This document shows, piece after piece, positions 14,201-25,088 of a stretch of DNA of 64,000 bases. The notes beneath the pieces are model-generated. The model was given only the letters and a program-made list of their open reading frames with translations, made no database searches and was not told the origin of the DNA. The translations under genes were made by a program, and so were the position numbers. The stretch is from the NCBI GenBank assembly GCA_034008185.1, contig CM067081.1, positions 152,860,258 through 152,924,257 of the forward strand, read 5' to 3'. The stretch's first letter is position 1, and every line of letters starts with the position of its first letter. The DNA is from Gorsachius magnificus. Its lineage: Eukaryota; Chordata; Aves; Pelecaniformes; Ardeidae.

Positions 14201-17200
14201 ACTGAAACACACTTAATGAAGCAGCTAGACTCTGCCAAGCTGAGGAAATAAGGCAGTCTCAAGTGAAGCTCATGGAGCTTGACTGATGCATTACCATTGT
14301 CAACTTGGTAGAGCATCCAGAGTACTAAATTAAATACTAACTTCCAAGGCAGAAAGGAATATGAAACCTGATTTCAGAGAATGCAAAATACCATCTAATG
14401 TGGTGACTTCATTTTACGGCTGGGAAGACCTCACTGGATAACCTCATTTTACCTGAGTTTTCCAGTGCAAGCACCATTCACTCAGACAAATTATTTGTAG
14501 GCACATTTTGGGCAATGCTGTAGCAAAAGATGAATGGATGTAGTGGATGGGTGGCCACCTGGTAGCACAAGAACTCCTGTCCCAAGGGAAGAGCTCCAGA
14601 TCCACACTGTCATGGCAGCACCTCAGAAGCAAATCAAATGTCAGCGGAATACTGAAATGTGGTTCCACATTTAGAGTGCTGTTATATAACTAATGGCTGC
14701 TAATTATTATTAAAGTTCTGTTTATCTGGAAGGAAGATGTGTTGATAGGTACCTTCAAGAAATTTTTGCAAAAGCCAGTTGTGCTGAGTTGTGTAAAGCT
14801 GACATTATATGAAGTTTATTATTTTGCATTTGGGAGCTGAGTGAAACAGAGCACACCCAAGTACCATTCTGATTTTTCCAGTGAGACTCCAACTTTGAGA
14901 GGAAGAAGACTAAAATTGTGTCAAATAATAACCATGTTGTCATTTTTTGACATTGTCATGAACATTAATGTCTAAAAAACACTGTATTGGGCATACAAAA
15001 CAGCACTTTCAGGCTTGCAGAGAGAAAAGATTGCCTGAAGATGGTAATTTAGTAAGATAAATTTGGATCTCAACTAAAGGGCACTGGAATAATGTAAATG
15101 CTAATACTTCTCTCTGTGGATTTTACCTTTAAAGAGTACACATTTCTGATTTCTCTTTCCCTCTATAAGCTGAGGAATATGCATTGCCATATAGCTTCTT
15201 ATTGTTCCCATCGGATGCTCAGTCTGAGAATTGCTCTAACTAGGATTATAGTGAAGTTAAATTAAGTTTTACATTTGAGAATATATTCCATCTGTTTTTT
15301 TCAAGTTATCTTTCTAGAACCAAGCCATCCAAAGAGGGGAAAAAAAAAGGTAAAAGGTTTTGGTGTAGCAGCAAATACTTTGCACTGTAACACCCCTAAT
15401 GTAGTAATCTAGACCACAGCCCAAAGGCTAATCCAGTCTTTTACTGTCCCAGTGGGGAAAATTTGGAAATATTACAGAAACCATGGTGGAAATGTTGTGA
15501 AAGGGAGAATATCTCATGTGCTGAAGAAGGTGAAGTTGCTCTGGGCTTTGAAATTGTTTCTCTTTATGCTTTTTTATATTAGAAATATCCAGGATAATGC
15601 AGCAATTTATATTTCTCTGCTGCAGTAAGTAAGTTAGGATATCAAAATATATCAATATCTTGCCTGCAACTATCTCATTCCTGAAACTCAGGTCAGTTCT
15701 GTGCCTAAGAATAAAACAGAAATGAACACCTTTATGTATCATGACTAGCAATGGTGTAAAAATCCTCCATATTTCTGTTCCATAGTAACGTTAAAATTTT
15801 GTGCATACAAAGTTACATATCAGAAGGAAATACATTGTGATGTTTCCTAAGGAAAAGGAAATTTCTTTTAAATTCCAGAGAAGTAATACATTTTTTTTTG
15901 TTTTGAAATGGAATTGAAGTCAAGCTCTGTGCTGTCTTGCAGAACACACAGTAGAGCAAAGGGCCGAGCAGTTTACCTCCAACACTCTTCTCGAACAGTC
16001 AAGGTTTGACCTCCAGGGCTGTATTTTTCCTGTTCTGTTTCCTTGATCAGAGTTTGTACCACTTGCTTTCCTCTGCCAATATGGTCAAAGATTAATAACG
16101 GTGCTGTTAGCAAGAGATAATTAACGGTGTCTGGGTTTGGTTTTTTTTGTTTGTCTTGGTGAGGGTTTTTGCTTCCGATAATTGTTTTAAATTTGATAAC
16201 TGTGTATTTTCTCATTCACTTAAAGAAAATAAAAGAAGAGCCTGAAGTGTCTCCCATTTTACAAGAATACATAGCCCTAGACACCGTCACTTAAAATCAG
16301 TATTCTGGAAGAAGGAGGAGAAAGGCAGAAAAGGAAATAATGAAATAATCCAGAAAGAGACATGAATGGCAGGGCATAGTGAAGGCCTTACATTATAAAG
16401 TCACATTTATTTTGGGCAGTTATGACTAGCCCTTTGCTGAGTAATAGGATAGGAGGGAGAACAGGATTTCTCCTGGCTCTGTGGTCTTGACAGGCAGCAG
16501 TTACACTTCTTGGAGATGTATAACCTGGACCTGAAAGCCAGAATTTTCAAGGATATACTTAAAACGGAGCAATTAGTCCCAAGGCAAATTCCTGACTCCT
16601 CATTACTTATTATATATTTGTTCAGTTCCCACCTTCCCTTGTGCAAAATCAGAGATTTGATTCTTTTCTATAATTCTAATAGACCCTTGATTTAATCAGC
16701 AACCACACAGATTATATAAGGAAAATTACAATCTCAAGGGTGTTGAGTTTTTTGGCCTCAATCATCAAGTGGAGCCATTACTTGCAGCATGGACACAGAT
16801 TCCCTGAAGTAAACATGCTGCTCCTGTGTATAAAATGTTTGCTGTTTTGGAGTCAGCAGGCTTCAGGAAAGAGTGCCAGGCAAGCAAATACAAGGGCAAG
16901 AGAGAGGGAAGCAAGCACAGTGACTGGGAGCACTGCACAAAACAGCAGTCACTGGAATCAGGGAGGAAATCTAGGAGGAATCACAGAGACCATCTACAAC
17001 CAACCAATGACTTGATCACTCTCTAGCACATACAACTTGCTGCATGATTTTAGAAAGCATGGATTTTTTTGGCAGTGCCTGATCTGCTTCCCAGAAAGCT
17101 TATTGCAAATCTGGACACTGGGACTGGACATATGCTCTCGATGCTCTAGGGTACTGGAGACATCCTCCCACGGGTGGCAGATATGACACTGGAGCACAAA

Positions 17201-20200
17201 CAAACCTATGGCCTTATGGAGAGGTCACTGGAGGCCAAGTGAGTCATCCTGTGGAGCCTCAAACGGCAATAAACACATATGTAGGGAACTGAATTACACC
17301 CCTTACTTACCGTCACAGCAGCTAACAAAAGTGCACTGCATCCTGTTAGGTTCTCCTGGATGCTTGGTCAGTATACATATTTACTCATTAATGTTAATTT
17401 AGGTAACAAAACCTGCATTTGAAGAATTAAATGTTCACCATCTTCACAGTGTGTAGGCTAGCAGGACACTTTGCTGAATGCCAGCAGATTACATTAAGAT
17501 CTCTTTAAAGGAGGAGCTGCCGTTTTTGGTATGCTTTGAGCAAATCTGGTGGATACTCTGGAAGAAATCAAGAACAATAACCTTTAACTTTGCTGTTGAC
17601 CTACTGCATGTCCTCAGACAACTCTTTTCAGGAGGAAAGAGAAGAAAACAAACCCCAAACAGCCTTCTTATCTGGACTGTGGGCAATAACATGAGATAAA
17701 AGTTGAGGTGAAGACAAGTCAATGTATAATTACTGCAGAAATGAATAGGCTGGTTTAAACTACATATTCCCCTATCAAATATCAACATTCATTTACTAAC
17801 TCAAATGGCACCTGCAGACAGTACTGTCTTTACAAAATTTTATTTTATATCAGCTACCATGTTAAGTATTTCATAGGAAAAATATATCTTTTTGTCCCAG
17901 ACGAAAATTAAGTAAAAATGCATAAAATTTGTTGAGACTAGAAATATTCTTACAGGAAAATTTTCTAGGTAGACTACTTGCAGAAAGCAAGCACTAAAAA
18001 AGTTCACATGACATGAAATTATTTGTCATCATTTGACATGGTTTGAAATTATTTAAGAGTGCTGTGAAATGACTACTCAAAGCTCTTCAGCCTGGCCTGA
18101 CTGTAAAACACAGCTCTGTACTGGTGGAGACAAACCAGTGAACCGCCAACAAGGTACAAGCATAGGCAGAGGTTGGGCTAAGGACCTGCAGCAAACTAAC
18201 AGTGGGAAAACCAAATGGGAGGTATCTGAGGTGATGTTTTTCACAAAGATTAGGATTTCTGACTCTCTGAGAGTGATGTCTCCCTACAAAGCCACAAATG
18301 AGAATGAATAGCTTCAGTGAGGTCTCAGACAGGGTAACAGAAGAGGTTCTCGTGCCACAGAGCTGAGATTTTGTGGGTATCTATTTAGGTTATGAATCTG
18401 CTGGAAAGAATGAAAAAATCACACAACTAGGGCTACAAAGGCAAAGGAAGATGACTTCTGCCTGTTTCTAGGGGGTTTCACTGTATAACCTTTATGCTTC
18501 CCCTTCCAAAAGGAGACAGGATCCAATCTGGCTCTGTCAGTGAGCATTAAAAATAATTTGATTCTAACCTCTGCTACTGTCCTGCCTAAAAAATGAGTGA
18601 CAGATTGACTGACAGAAGAGAAAAAGTGCATAGGACTTTGAACTGGAGCAATCACTACTGCACCAATATTAACTAAAGATGAACCTAGCAGCACTGAGAA
18701 ACCCAGAGAAAATTGTGAATAGGCTGATGTAGGTATGAATTGCGCCGCAGGTCTAGTGAGCCTCCTAATAAAGGTACACACAGCTGAGCCACAGACCCAT
18801 GCACGGTTAGTTAAAGGCAGTAGAATTGAAAAAAACTAGCAGACACAACCTGGCATACACAAGCCATTATGGTAATTTCAAAAAATGGGCTCAAATTAGA
18901 AGGGAAGGATACACAATCACAACTCGCTCATTCTTACTTAGTTCTGGGAAGGCAAAAGAGTACTGCCTTATTGCACTTGCCATTTCCAAGCCTGGTTAAG
19001 GTAACTCCCCCTTCTACAAAGGGTGAAGACCACAAATGTATTTTCACACCAGAGTGGTATCTTGCTGTTATGTACAATGCCTGCTCCTTGAAGAAGAATG
19101 GTCCAGATATGCCACACAAGCTAATTCCTATCTCAATCGCACATTTCAAGTCCAGCAATCTGTCCAGTCATCCTACCCTGAGGTAAACAAAACCAGAGCC
19201 TGCTGCAGAGAAATCCATAGACAGCCGTGTGTGTGCAGCGATACACCCTGCTACAGCCTGGGCTGCACTGCTCTGGGTTGCTTTGATGGGATGCAGCTTG
19301 AGTGGATTTCTGCAGAATTTATCTTGTGAGATAGTTATACAACGAGAGGCCTTTGTATGTCAAACTGGTTTACAAAGGAGTTCAAAACTCTAATATTTTA
19401 ATGCTTCTTTCATAGTTTTTCCTTATTACCTCAAGTTTGTAGCAGGGCCCAGTGTCCAACAAAAGGCATGTCAGAGGAGTGGGACAGCAGAAAGGCAGGG
19501 AAAACCTATCTTACAAACACTGGCGCAGGGAAACCTGGAGGGAGACTCAGCCTCAGAGTTTACCTTTAAACAGGTTGGAAGTGTTTGATTAGGGGACTGG
19601 ATGACTGGATCAATATGGTAAAGTCAGCAAGTAGACACATGAGATGTAAATCAAGATGCGTCCTGGGTATTGGAGAGCAGGAAGGTGAGAAGCTCCAGGA
19701 GACTTCCAACTTGCCTTTGCCTTTACTCACTCTTGTCTCCACCCTGAAAGCTCCCAACTTCCCAGAAGCAAAATGCTTATGTAGGGCCAATGGGAAGAGG
19801 AAATAGGTAGGGAGAGCCAAATTCAAGTTGCTGGACATTCAGGGGGAGAAATTTGGGGACAGAAAGCAGGATGAGAGAACATTTGCATTTACAGAGATGC
19901 AGGTTGCTGGAGCCAGGGACACAGGAGTTTGGAGGAAGCTACTGAGAAAGATGGGATATAGTGTGGTCCAGAGTGTTACACAGAAGAAGGCAGAAGAGAG
20001 ACCAAGTGACCCTGAGAACCACGGCCATCTTTGTTGAGACACAGTAGTTGCAGGCACTGTCCTGAGCCAACTGCAAACTAGCACCCGCAACCCAGGGCTG
20101 CTGGTCAGTCACCAATTGTCACAGCAGCGGTGGCAGTTGACTTTAAAGCCATGTATGGGTACCAGCACCTAATACTTGAGAAGGCCTTGGGTATAGCTGG

Positions 20201-20900
20201 GTTTTTTTTTCGTCTCACTCTCAAGAGGCTGCTTATACCTGTCCCTGTTGCTTTTGTCCATTTAAGGGCCAGAGAGAGAAAGAAGGCACATTTCCCAACT
20301 ATTTTCTTCTGCCAGTAACTGGGTATATATAAGCTTTGCTTTGTAGCAGTGTTACATTAACACTTGAGGATGCCAAGTCTAAGCAATCTGACCTTCTAAG
20401 GAAAGCAATATTTTTTATTGTGATTACTGGTGTGTCTCAGTCTTTGTTGCAGAGCACAGCAGTGTTTTTGACTAAAGGTAACAATTGCTGCTGGGGACTG
20501 AGAAATGATTAGAACTTGGGGGCAGCTTAAAAGCTTTTACTCAAAGTCCATGGAGTTAAATTGAAAAATTTCCAGGTGATAGGCACCCACTCCAGGTGTT
20601 AGGCATGCTAATGACTTATCATCTTCAGATATGTCCTGTCCTGTCCTCAGCTCTTGCAGAGGCTGAAGGTAAGACCACAACAAAAATATTTAGTAGTGAA
20701 TTGGTTGCTGATATGTTGATAAACTGAGATTTCTCCATAACAAAACTTCATTGTCTCTCTGCAGGGCATTACTCTGTTATATGGTGACCTTTGAGACCAC
20801 GTGAGTACACTTGTACTCATGTTTCCCCTCTGTCTTCTAGATGGAACAGAACCAGAAAGGCACTAAGAAAAAAGTGGGAGAGGAGCATTAACTTCTTAAT
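11235..20900. other. unique non-coding DNA
   Basis: No gene, RNA or interspersed repeat was recognised in this 9.7-kb stretch. It holds a T-rich tract at 11,571-11,596, short A- or T-runs near 12,781, 15,340 and 16,140, and GC-richer patches at about 13,300-13,830. Open frames, including a 120-codon one at 18,419-18,781 (minus), show no domain, motif or compositional support. Confidence 0.5.
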
Positions 20901-20970
20901 TAATGGTTGGACTTGATGATCTTAAAGGTCTTTTCCAACCTAAACGATTCTATGATTCTATGATTCTTTG
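20901..20970 (+). repeat. CR1 LINE 3' tail
   Basis: A 70-bp plus-strand CR1 3' end, containing GGTTGGACTTGATGATCTTA, AAGGTCTTTTCCAACCTAAA and a terminal run of ATTCTATG-type octamers. Only the extreme 3' UTR was inserted, an example of extreme 5' truncation. It has no coding capacity. Its orientation is opposite to most other young CR1 copies here. Confidence 0.9.
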
Positions 20971-22185
20971 ATGTATGTGTCTTCTAGGCCAGGACAGAGA
21001 GCTCTTAAGCACCTTTAATTGCTCTAAGCTAGGCACAGTGGAGGCTTGTTCTTTCCAAAGTTGCCCATGCCAAGTTGTTCTTTTTTCTCTAACAGAAAGT
21101 GTTGTTCATTGTCAGTGTTGTTCATTGTTAGTGGTACAGAAGCTCAACTCAGAGCTCTGGCAGCTTTTTCAACATTACCACAAATCTTCATGTAACTGGT
21201 ATTTGGTTGCATAAGGTAGAACTATGGTAGGAACAGTGAAGTTTTTAAAGCACAGAGTTCTCTGGCATATGGGCTCTTTTGACCTCCTTTATATAGTGTA
21301 GCCTCACCTAATGGAGTTTTTCTGGGTCTAGACAGAATGGTTTAAGACATTACCAGGCTGGAGATTATGAGCTGCTGCGAAGGATCACGCAAGGACCCCT
21401 ATTCCATTTCAGAGTAATAGCAGGTAGATTACTAGCAAGGGCAAGTCATAACCCAGGTGACTTTGCAGCGAATTGGATGAGCGACATTTGCAGACCTTCT
21501 TTGTGAAGGAGGAGGGAACTTCATGTTGAGAGGCTAAGGAGCACAGATGGGGTCACTTCTTACACCTCTGCAGCTACTCCTGAAATGACTGTGTTATCAG
21601 CCTTCCCCCCCCACTCCACCACTGGCTGCCTTGTGCTCCCACATGAGGGGATACTACTGTGAACTCACCTTTGCTGGCCACCATGTGCCATTGACTTTGT
21701 CCTACCCAGGGGCTTCTGCTCTTAGGAGGGAGTTTAAAAGAAGATTTAGAAATCAACATATCGGCAAATCCTTGGAAATACTGACAGGTGTCTGCCGTAT
21801 TTAAGACATAAAATACATCTTGCCAGGCTTTTTGAAGGGCTCATGAACATTTATATTTAAAAAAGTAAAGGGAGAACATTTTATTTAGAACTGAATGTGT
21901 AGGCTAGTACCCAAAAGCTGGGAAATAAATCATTATAATATTGTTGTAGTTCTCCTCAGACACAGGAAATTCAGAGTGTAGGCTGTATTTTAAAAGTTAC
22001 CTTATACTTCTTTATGAAAATCTGTTAAGACATTTAAACAACTTTAACTCAAACAACTGTATAGAAGTATTATTCAAAGCATTATTCAGGGAAAGCATAT
22101 AATTCCTCCAGAAATAGCTTCTTGGAATACATTTTTATTTTACCTCCTCTGGAAGCACAAACATTGAACCTCTTTTATCATCATC

Positions 22186-22212
22186 AGTGGTGTTTATCAC
22201 CACTTTGGTGAT
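22186..22212. repeat. two overlapping, mutually exclusive small hairpins
   Basis: AGTGGTG (22,186-22,192) pairs with CACCACT (22,198-22,204) around the loop TTTAT. The overlapping ATCACCA (22,196-22,202) pairs equally with TGGTGAT (22,206-22,212) around CTT. Both stems are 7 bp and perfect, and they share bases, so only one can form at a time. The stems are short enough to be coincidence. Confidence 0.4.
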
Positions 22213-22860
22213 GAACAATCACCTTAAATTCTGAATGATCCAGTTCTTGTGTCTATTTCTCCTATCAGCCTGACATAATTAAACCCACAGAGTGATGGAA
22301 ATGTGGCATTGTGCAGGTATTGTCTCTAAAGTAATTCCTATTTACCCTGGGATATAAAATTTAAATCACATCCTTTCTGACGTACACAACCTCACCCATA
22401 ATAAGAGACTCTGCAATCACAAGAGAATAAACAAATCTGGTCACGATGGCTAAGCAGAGAAACCAAGCTTCCAACTTGAGTTCTGTGGCTCATCTCCATT
22501 TTCCAAACCATTCTAAATACAGAGAAAGATGTCAAGTTACCAACATGCTGAAGAAAAGAAGCCCTCAAACCTCCAAGCCAAAAGAAGCTACAGAATAATT
22601 CAAGCAGCCTTGTGACTCTTCTTCCAGCCTAGCCTAGCCTAACACATTAATAGTTGAGTTTCCTAATACTCCAGGTTTTGCAACTACACTGAGACAATAG
22701 CACAAGGAAGACACAAGTTATAAAAACAAAGCAGTGTGCAGTAATGGGAGACAACTTAATTCTCTTCATAGTGTACTTAATAGGACTGGCTGAGTGACGG
22801 AATTACAACAGGAGCAACAGTTTCTTGCGAGTGTTTACTTTTGACAAGTCAAGTGTTTTC

Positions 22861-23460
22861 ATGAAGTCAAATTGTGTCGAGCAGCATGTTCAGCCCACGT
22901 ACTTGTCTATTCCCTGAGGATATAAGGGCTGGCCTTGATATCCAAATGAGATCGGGGAAAATTCCCTTCCCTTCGCACTATCTTGCTGCCTTTAAGAAAA
23001 AAGAAGAGAGAAAGAAGCAGACGGAATGTGAGACACAGCACAGTTCCCAACAACCAGAGTCTGTGTGGCTTTGGCTTGGGCCAGCGAAGGGCAGATGCGC
23101 AGGCCTGAGGAATCCTTTGTGCGCAGCCCGGGTTTTCTGGTTAATGCTGCTGGAGCGGAGTTGGCAGCTAGCTAGCAACCTCCCTGCAAGCTGAGGAGCT
23201 CACAGAGCGAAACCCTAGATTGCCAGAACAGACTACAGAGTTTTCAGCAGTAACGTGACATTGCCAAGGACGTAGCTCTGGATGACACACCTAGGGTTAT
23301 TTTAGCAAACGAGTGTTTATAATGCAACATAGGTGTACACGCAAAGACACGGCAGCCTCATGAAAAACAGCGTGCCTTATGTATAGCGTTATGCATAAGA
23401 CAGGTGCTATCGCAATTGTGCTCTGTATAGTTGCACAGGACACGATGCAAACTATCATCT
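22861..23460. other. CpG-enriched patch, possible regulatory element
   Basis: I count 20 CpG dinucleotides in these 600 bp, against 4 in the preceding 600 bp (22,261-22,860). The core around 23,080-23,170 is locally GC-rich (GATGCGCAGG, GTGCGCAGCCCGGG, GGAGCGGAG). It does not look dense enough for a classical CpG island. Enrichment on this background can mark an element left unmethylated in the germ line, such as a distal promoter or enhancer, or a recently inserted sequence. No repeat family was recognised. An open frame at 22,874-23,194 (plus) has no recognisable domain. Confidence 0.4.
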
Positions 23461-24408
23461 ATTGCTTATAAAATAGCTTAAACTTCATAATCAAGGAGAA
23501 ATACTTTTCCTATTCTTATTCTAACATCATTTGCATCATAATAGAGCAGCGAGGCCTCAATCAGAAAAGTGACCCCACTGTACCAAGCACTGAACAATCC
23601 AGGGATAATAGCTCTTCCTTGAGTTCAATTTTATGTGCAGTGAAACGTTGTAATTAGGACATAGAACCTATCAAATAAACCTGTGTTTAGAGAAAACAGT
23701 CTAAATGTATTTTCATCAAAGCAATAGACTGCTCTTAAAACTTGCCTCACGAAAGGCAGGCACCAGCTAAATGAATCTATTGTCTGTGTAATGAAGCTGT
23801 CCAACACATTCTTTGGGATAATAAACCAGCACTCCCCAGCGCAAATCATAACACATTCTTATGTGTGATAACACAGGGACAGCTGAACTAAAAAATGGCT
23901 CAGGCCCTAAAGTATTGGCCCTTCCCAGCCTCTTTCCTTTTTCTGTGAATCAGATTAGAGACTGCTTGATTTTCCTGGGTTCCAGGTAGGTTATAGGCAG
24001 AGACATTTCCCACTGTTGCATTTTTGGTTTTGTTTTTTTTTTTTTAATTACCTCTTTTTGCCTGCCCTTCCTCTTTCTTCAGCCTCTTTCTTCAGCACCT
24101 CCAGGGCTGCTTGGCCAGACAGAGGGAAGCAGCATCCCGAGACATTTCTTAGCAAGGAGGGGCCACGTGCTGGGATGGATGGGCGCATGCAGAAGTTGCT
24201 CCTGTGGGGGGGGGGTTGGTTTTTTCTTTCTTTCTGATAGCCAGACTATTTTAATTTTTAATGGTAATGATGTGTGCAAGGAATGATTTTGTTGTTTATT
24301 GAAGCAGTTAAAACATAATTAAGGAGGGTAAAGGAAATGGCTTTTTCATATACTTCTTGGTATCATTTCTATGCTAATAATACTCAGATTGCTATGTTTG
24401 AGAAAGGA

Positions 24409-24433
24409 CATATATATATATATATATTTATAT
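24409..24433. repeat. (TA)n microsatellite
   Basis: About ten TA dinucleotides run uninterrupted and end in TTTATATGG. Such tracts are length-variable and may be a useful marker. Confidence 0.9.
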
Positions 24434-24774
24434 GGGGAAAAAAAACACGTTAGCAGGGCAGGGCAGGTGGCTAAGGAGAGTGACAAAAGAAAAATGCCTG
24501 TTTCAGTCCAAGAGGGTGAGAATAGGTAAGACAAAACAATTGCAGGCCTGACTGATTTCTTCCCTTGATACCTGACATGAGAAGAAGAGTTGGCTACAGC
24601 CCAGATTACAGGACCATTTCATAGTTTGACCCCAAGCCAAAGGGGCCTGTTTTGTGTCTGTGCTCCATTTGGTTTGCTGTCACAAACAAAGAATACAGCA
24701 CCCACCGAACATCCAGCAATGGTTGACTTCCTCCTCTGCAGCAACAGGAACCTCTTTTATGGCAGCATCAGCTG

Positions 24775-24797
24775 AGGAGGGGGGGGAGGGGGGGGGC
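24775..24797 (+). repeat. G-rich tract
   Basis: Two long G-runs separated by a single A, preceded by AGGA. The tract could fold into a G-quadruplex on the plus strand. Long homopolymers are also prone to sequencing error, so the exact length is uncertain. Confidence 0.8.
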
Positions 24798-24943
24798 TTT
24801 CTGGCATAAACATGAAGAGATACCTGAACTATGGAACAATATTTTCACTGTTTTGCCACACAAGCTTATTTGGGGGCATATGAGGGTCATGATCCGGTTA
24901 TTCCTATGTCTGTGATCTATTAATTTATATAACACCTGCTGAA

Positions 24944-25088
24944 ATCATAGAATCATAGAACAGTTTGGGTTGGAAGGGACCCCTAGAGGTCATCCAGTCC
25001 AACCCCCTTGCAGTGAGCAGGGACACCGCTAACTCGATCAGGTTGCTGAGTCCCATCCAACTTGGTCTTGAATGTTTCCAGGGTGGGA
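24944..25088 (-). repeat. short CR1 LINE 3'-end copy
   Basis: A minus-strand CR1 3' end. The octamer tail AATCATAGAATCATAGAA is followed by GTTTGGGTTGGAAGGGACCC, CTAGAGGTCATCCAGTCC and AGTGAGCAGGGACACCGCTA. It is about 145 bp long, truncated just after TTGAATGTTTCCAGGG. It shares diagnostic bases with the larger copy at 57,881, so the two belong to one subfamily. No coding sequence is left. Confidence 0.93.

Larger units (their letters stand above)
20971..24943. other. unique non-coding DNA with a CpG-enriched patch
   Basis: No gene was recognised. Notable items, listed separately, are two overlapping hairpins at 22,186-22,212, the CpG-enriched patch at 22,861-23,460, a TA microsatellite at 24,409 and a G-rich tract at 24,775. 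A T-rich tract lies near 24,030-24,046, and a G-run followed by a pyrimidine-rich stretch lies at about 24,204-24,234. Confidence 0.5.

Noticed and set aside
18419..18781. 120-codon open frame (minus)
   Set aside because: No family recognised, no flanking gene signals, and a length within chance expectation.
20824..20890. Pyrimidine tract plus TAG followed by a short ATG frame, exon-like
   Set aside because: Only about 17 codons before a stop, next to a CR1 tail, and no similarity recognised.
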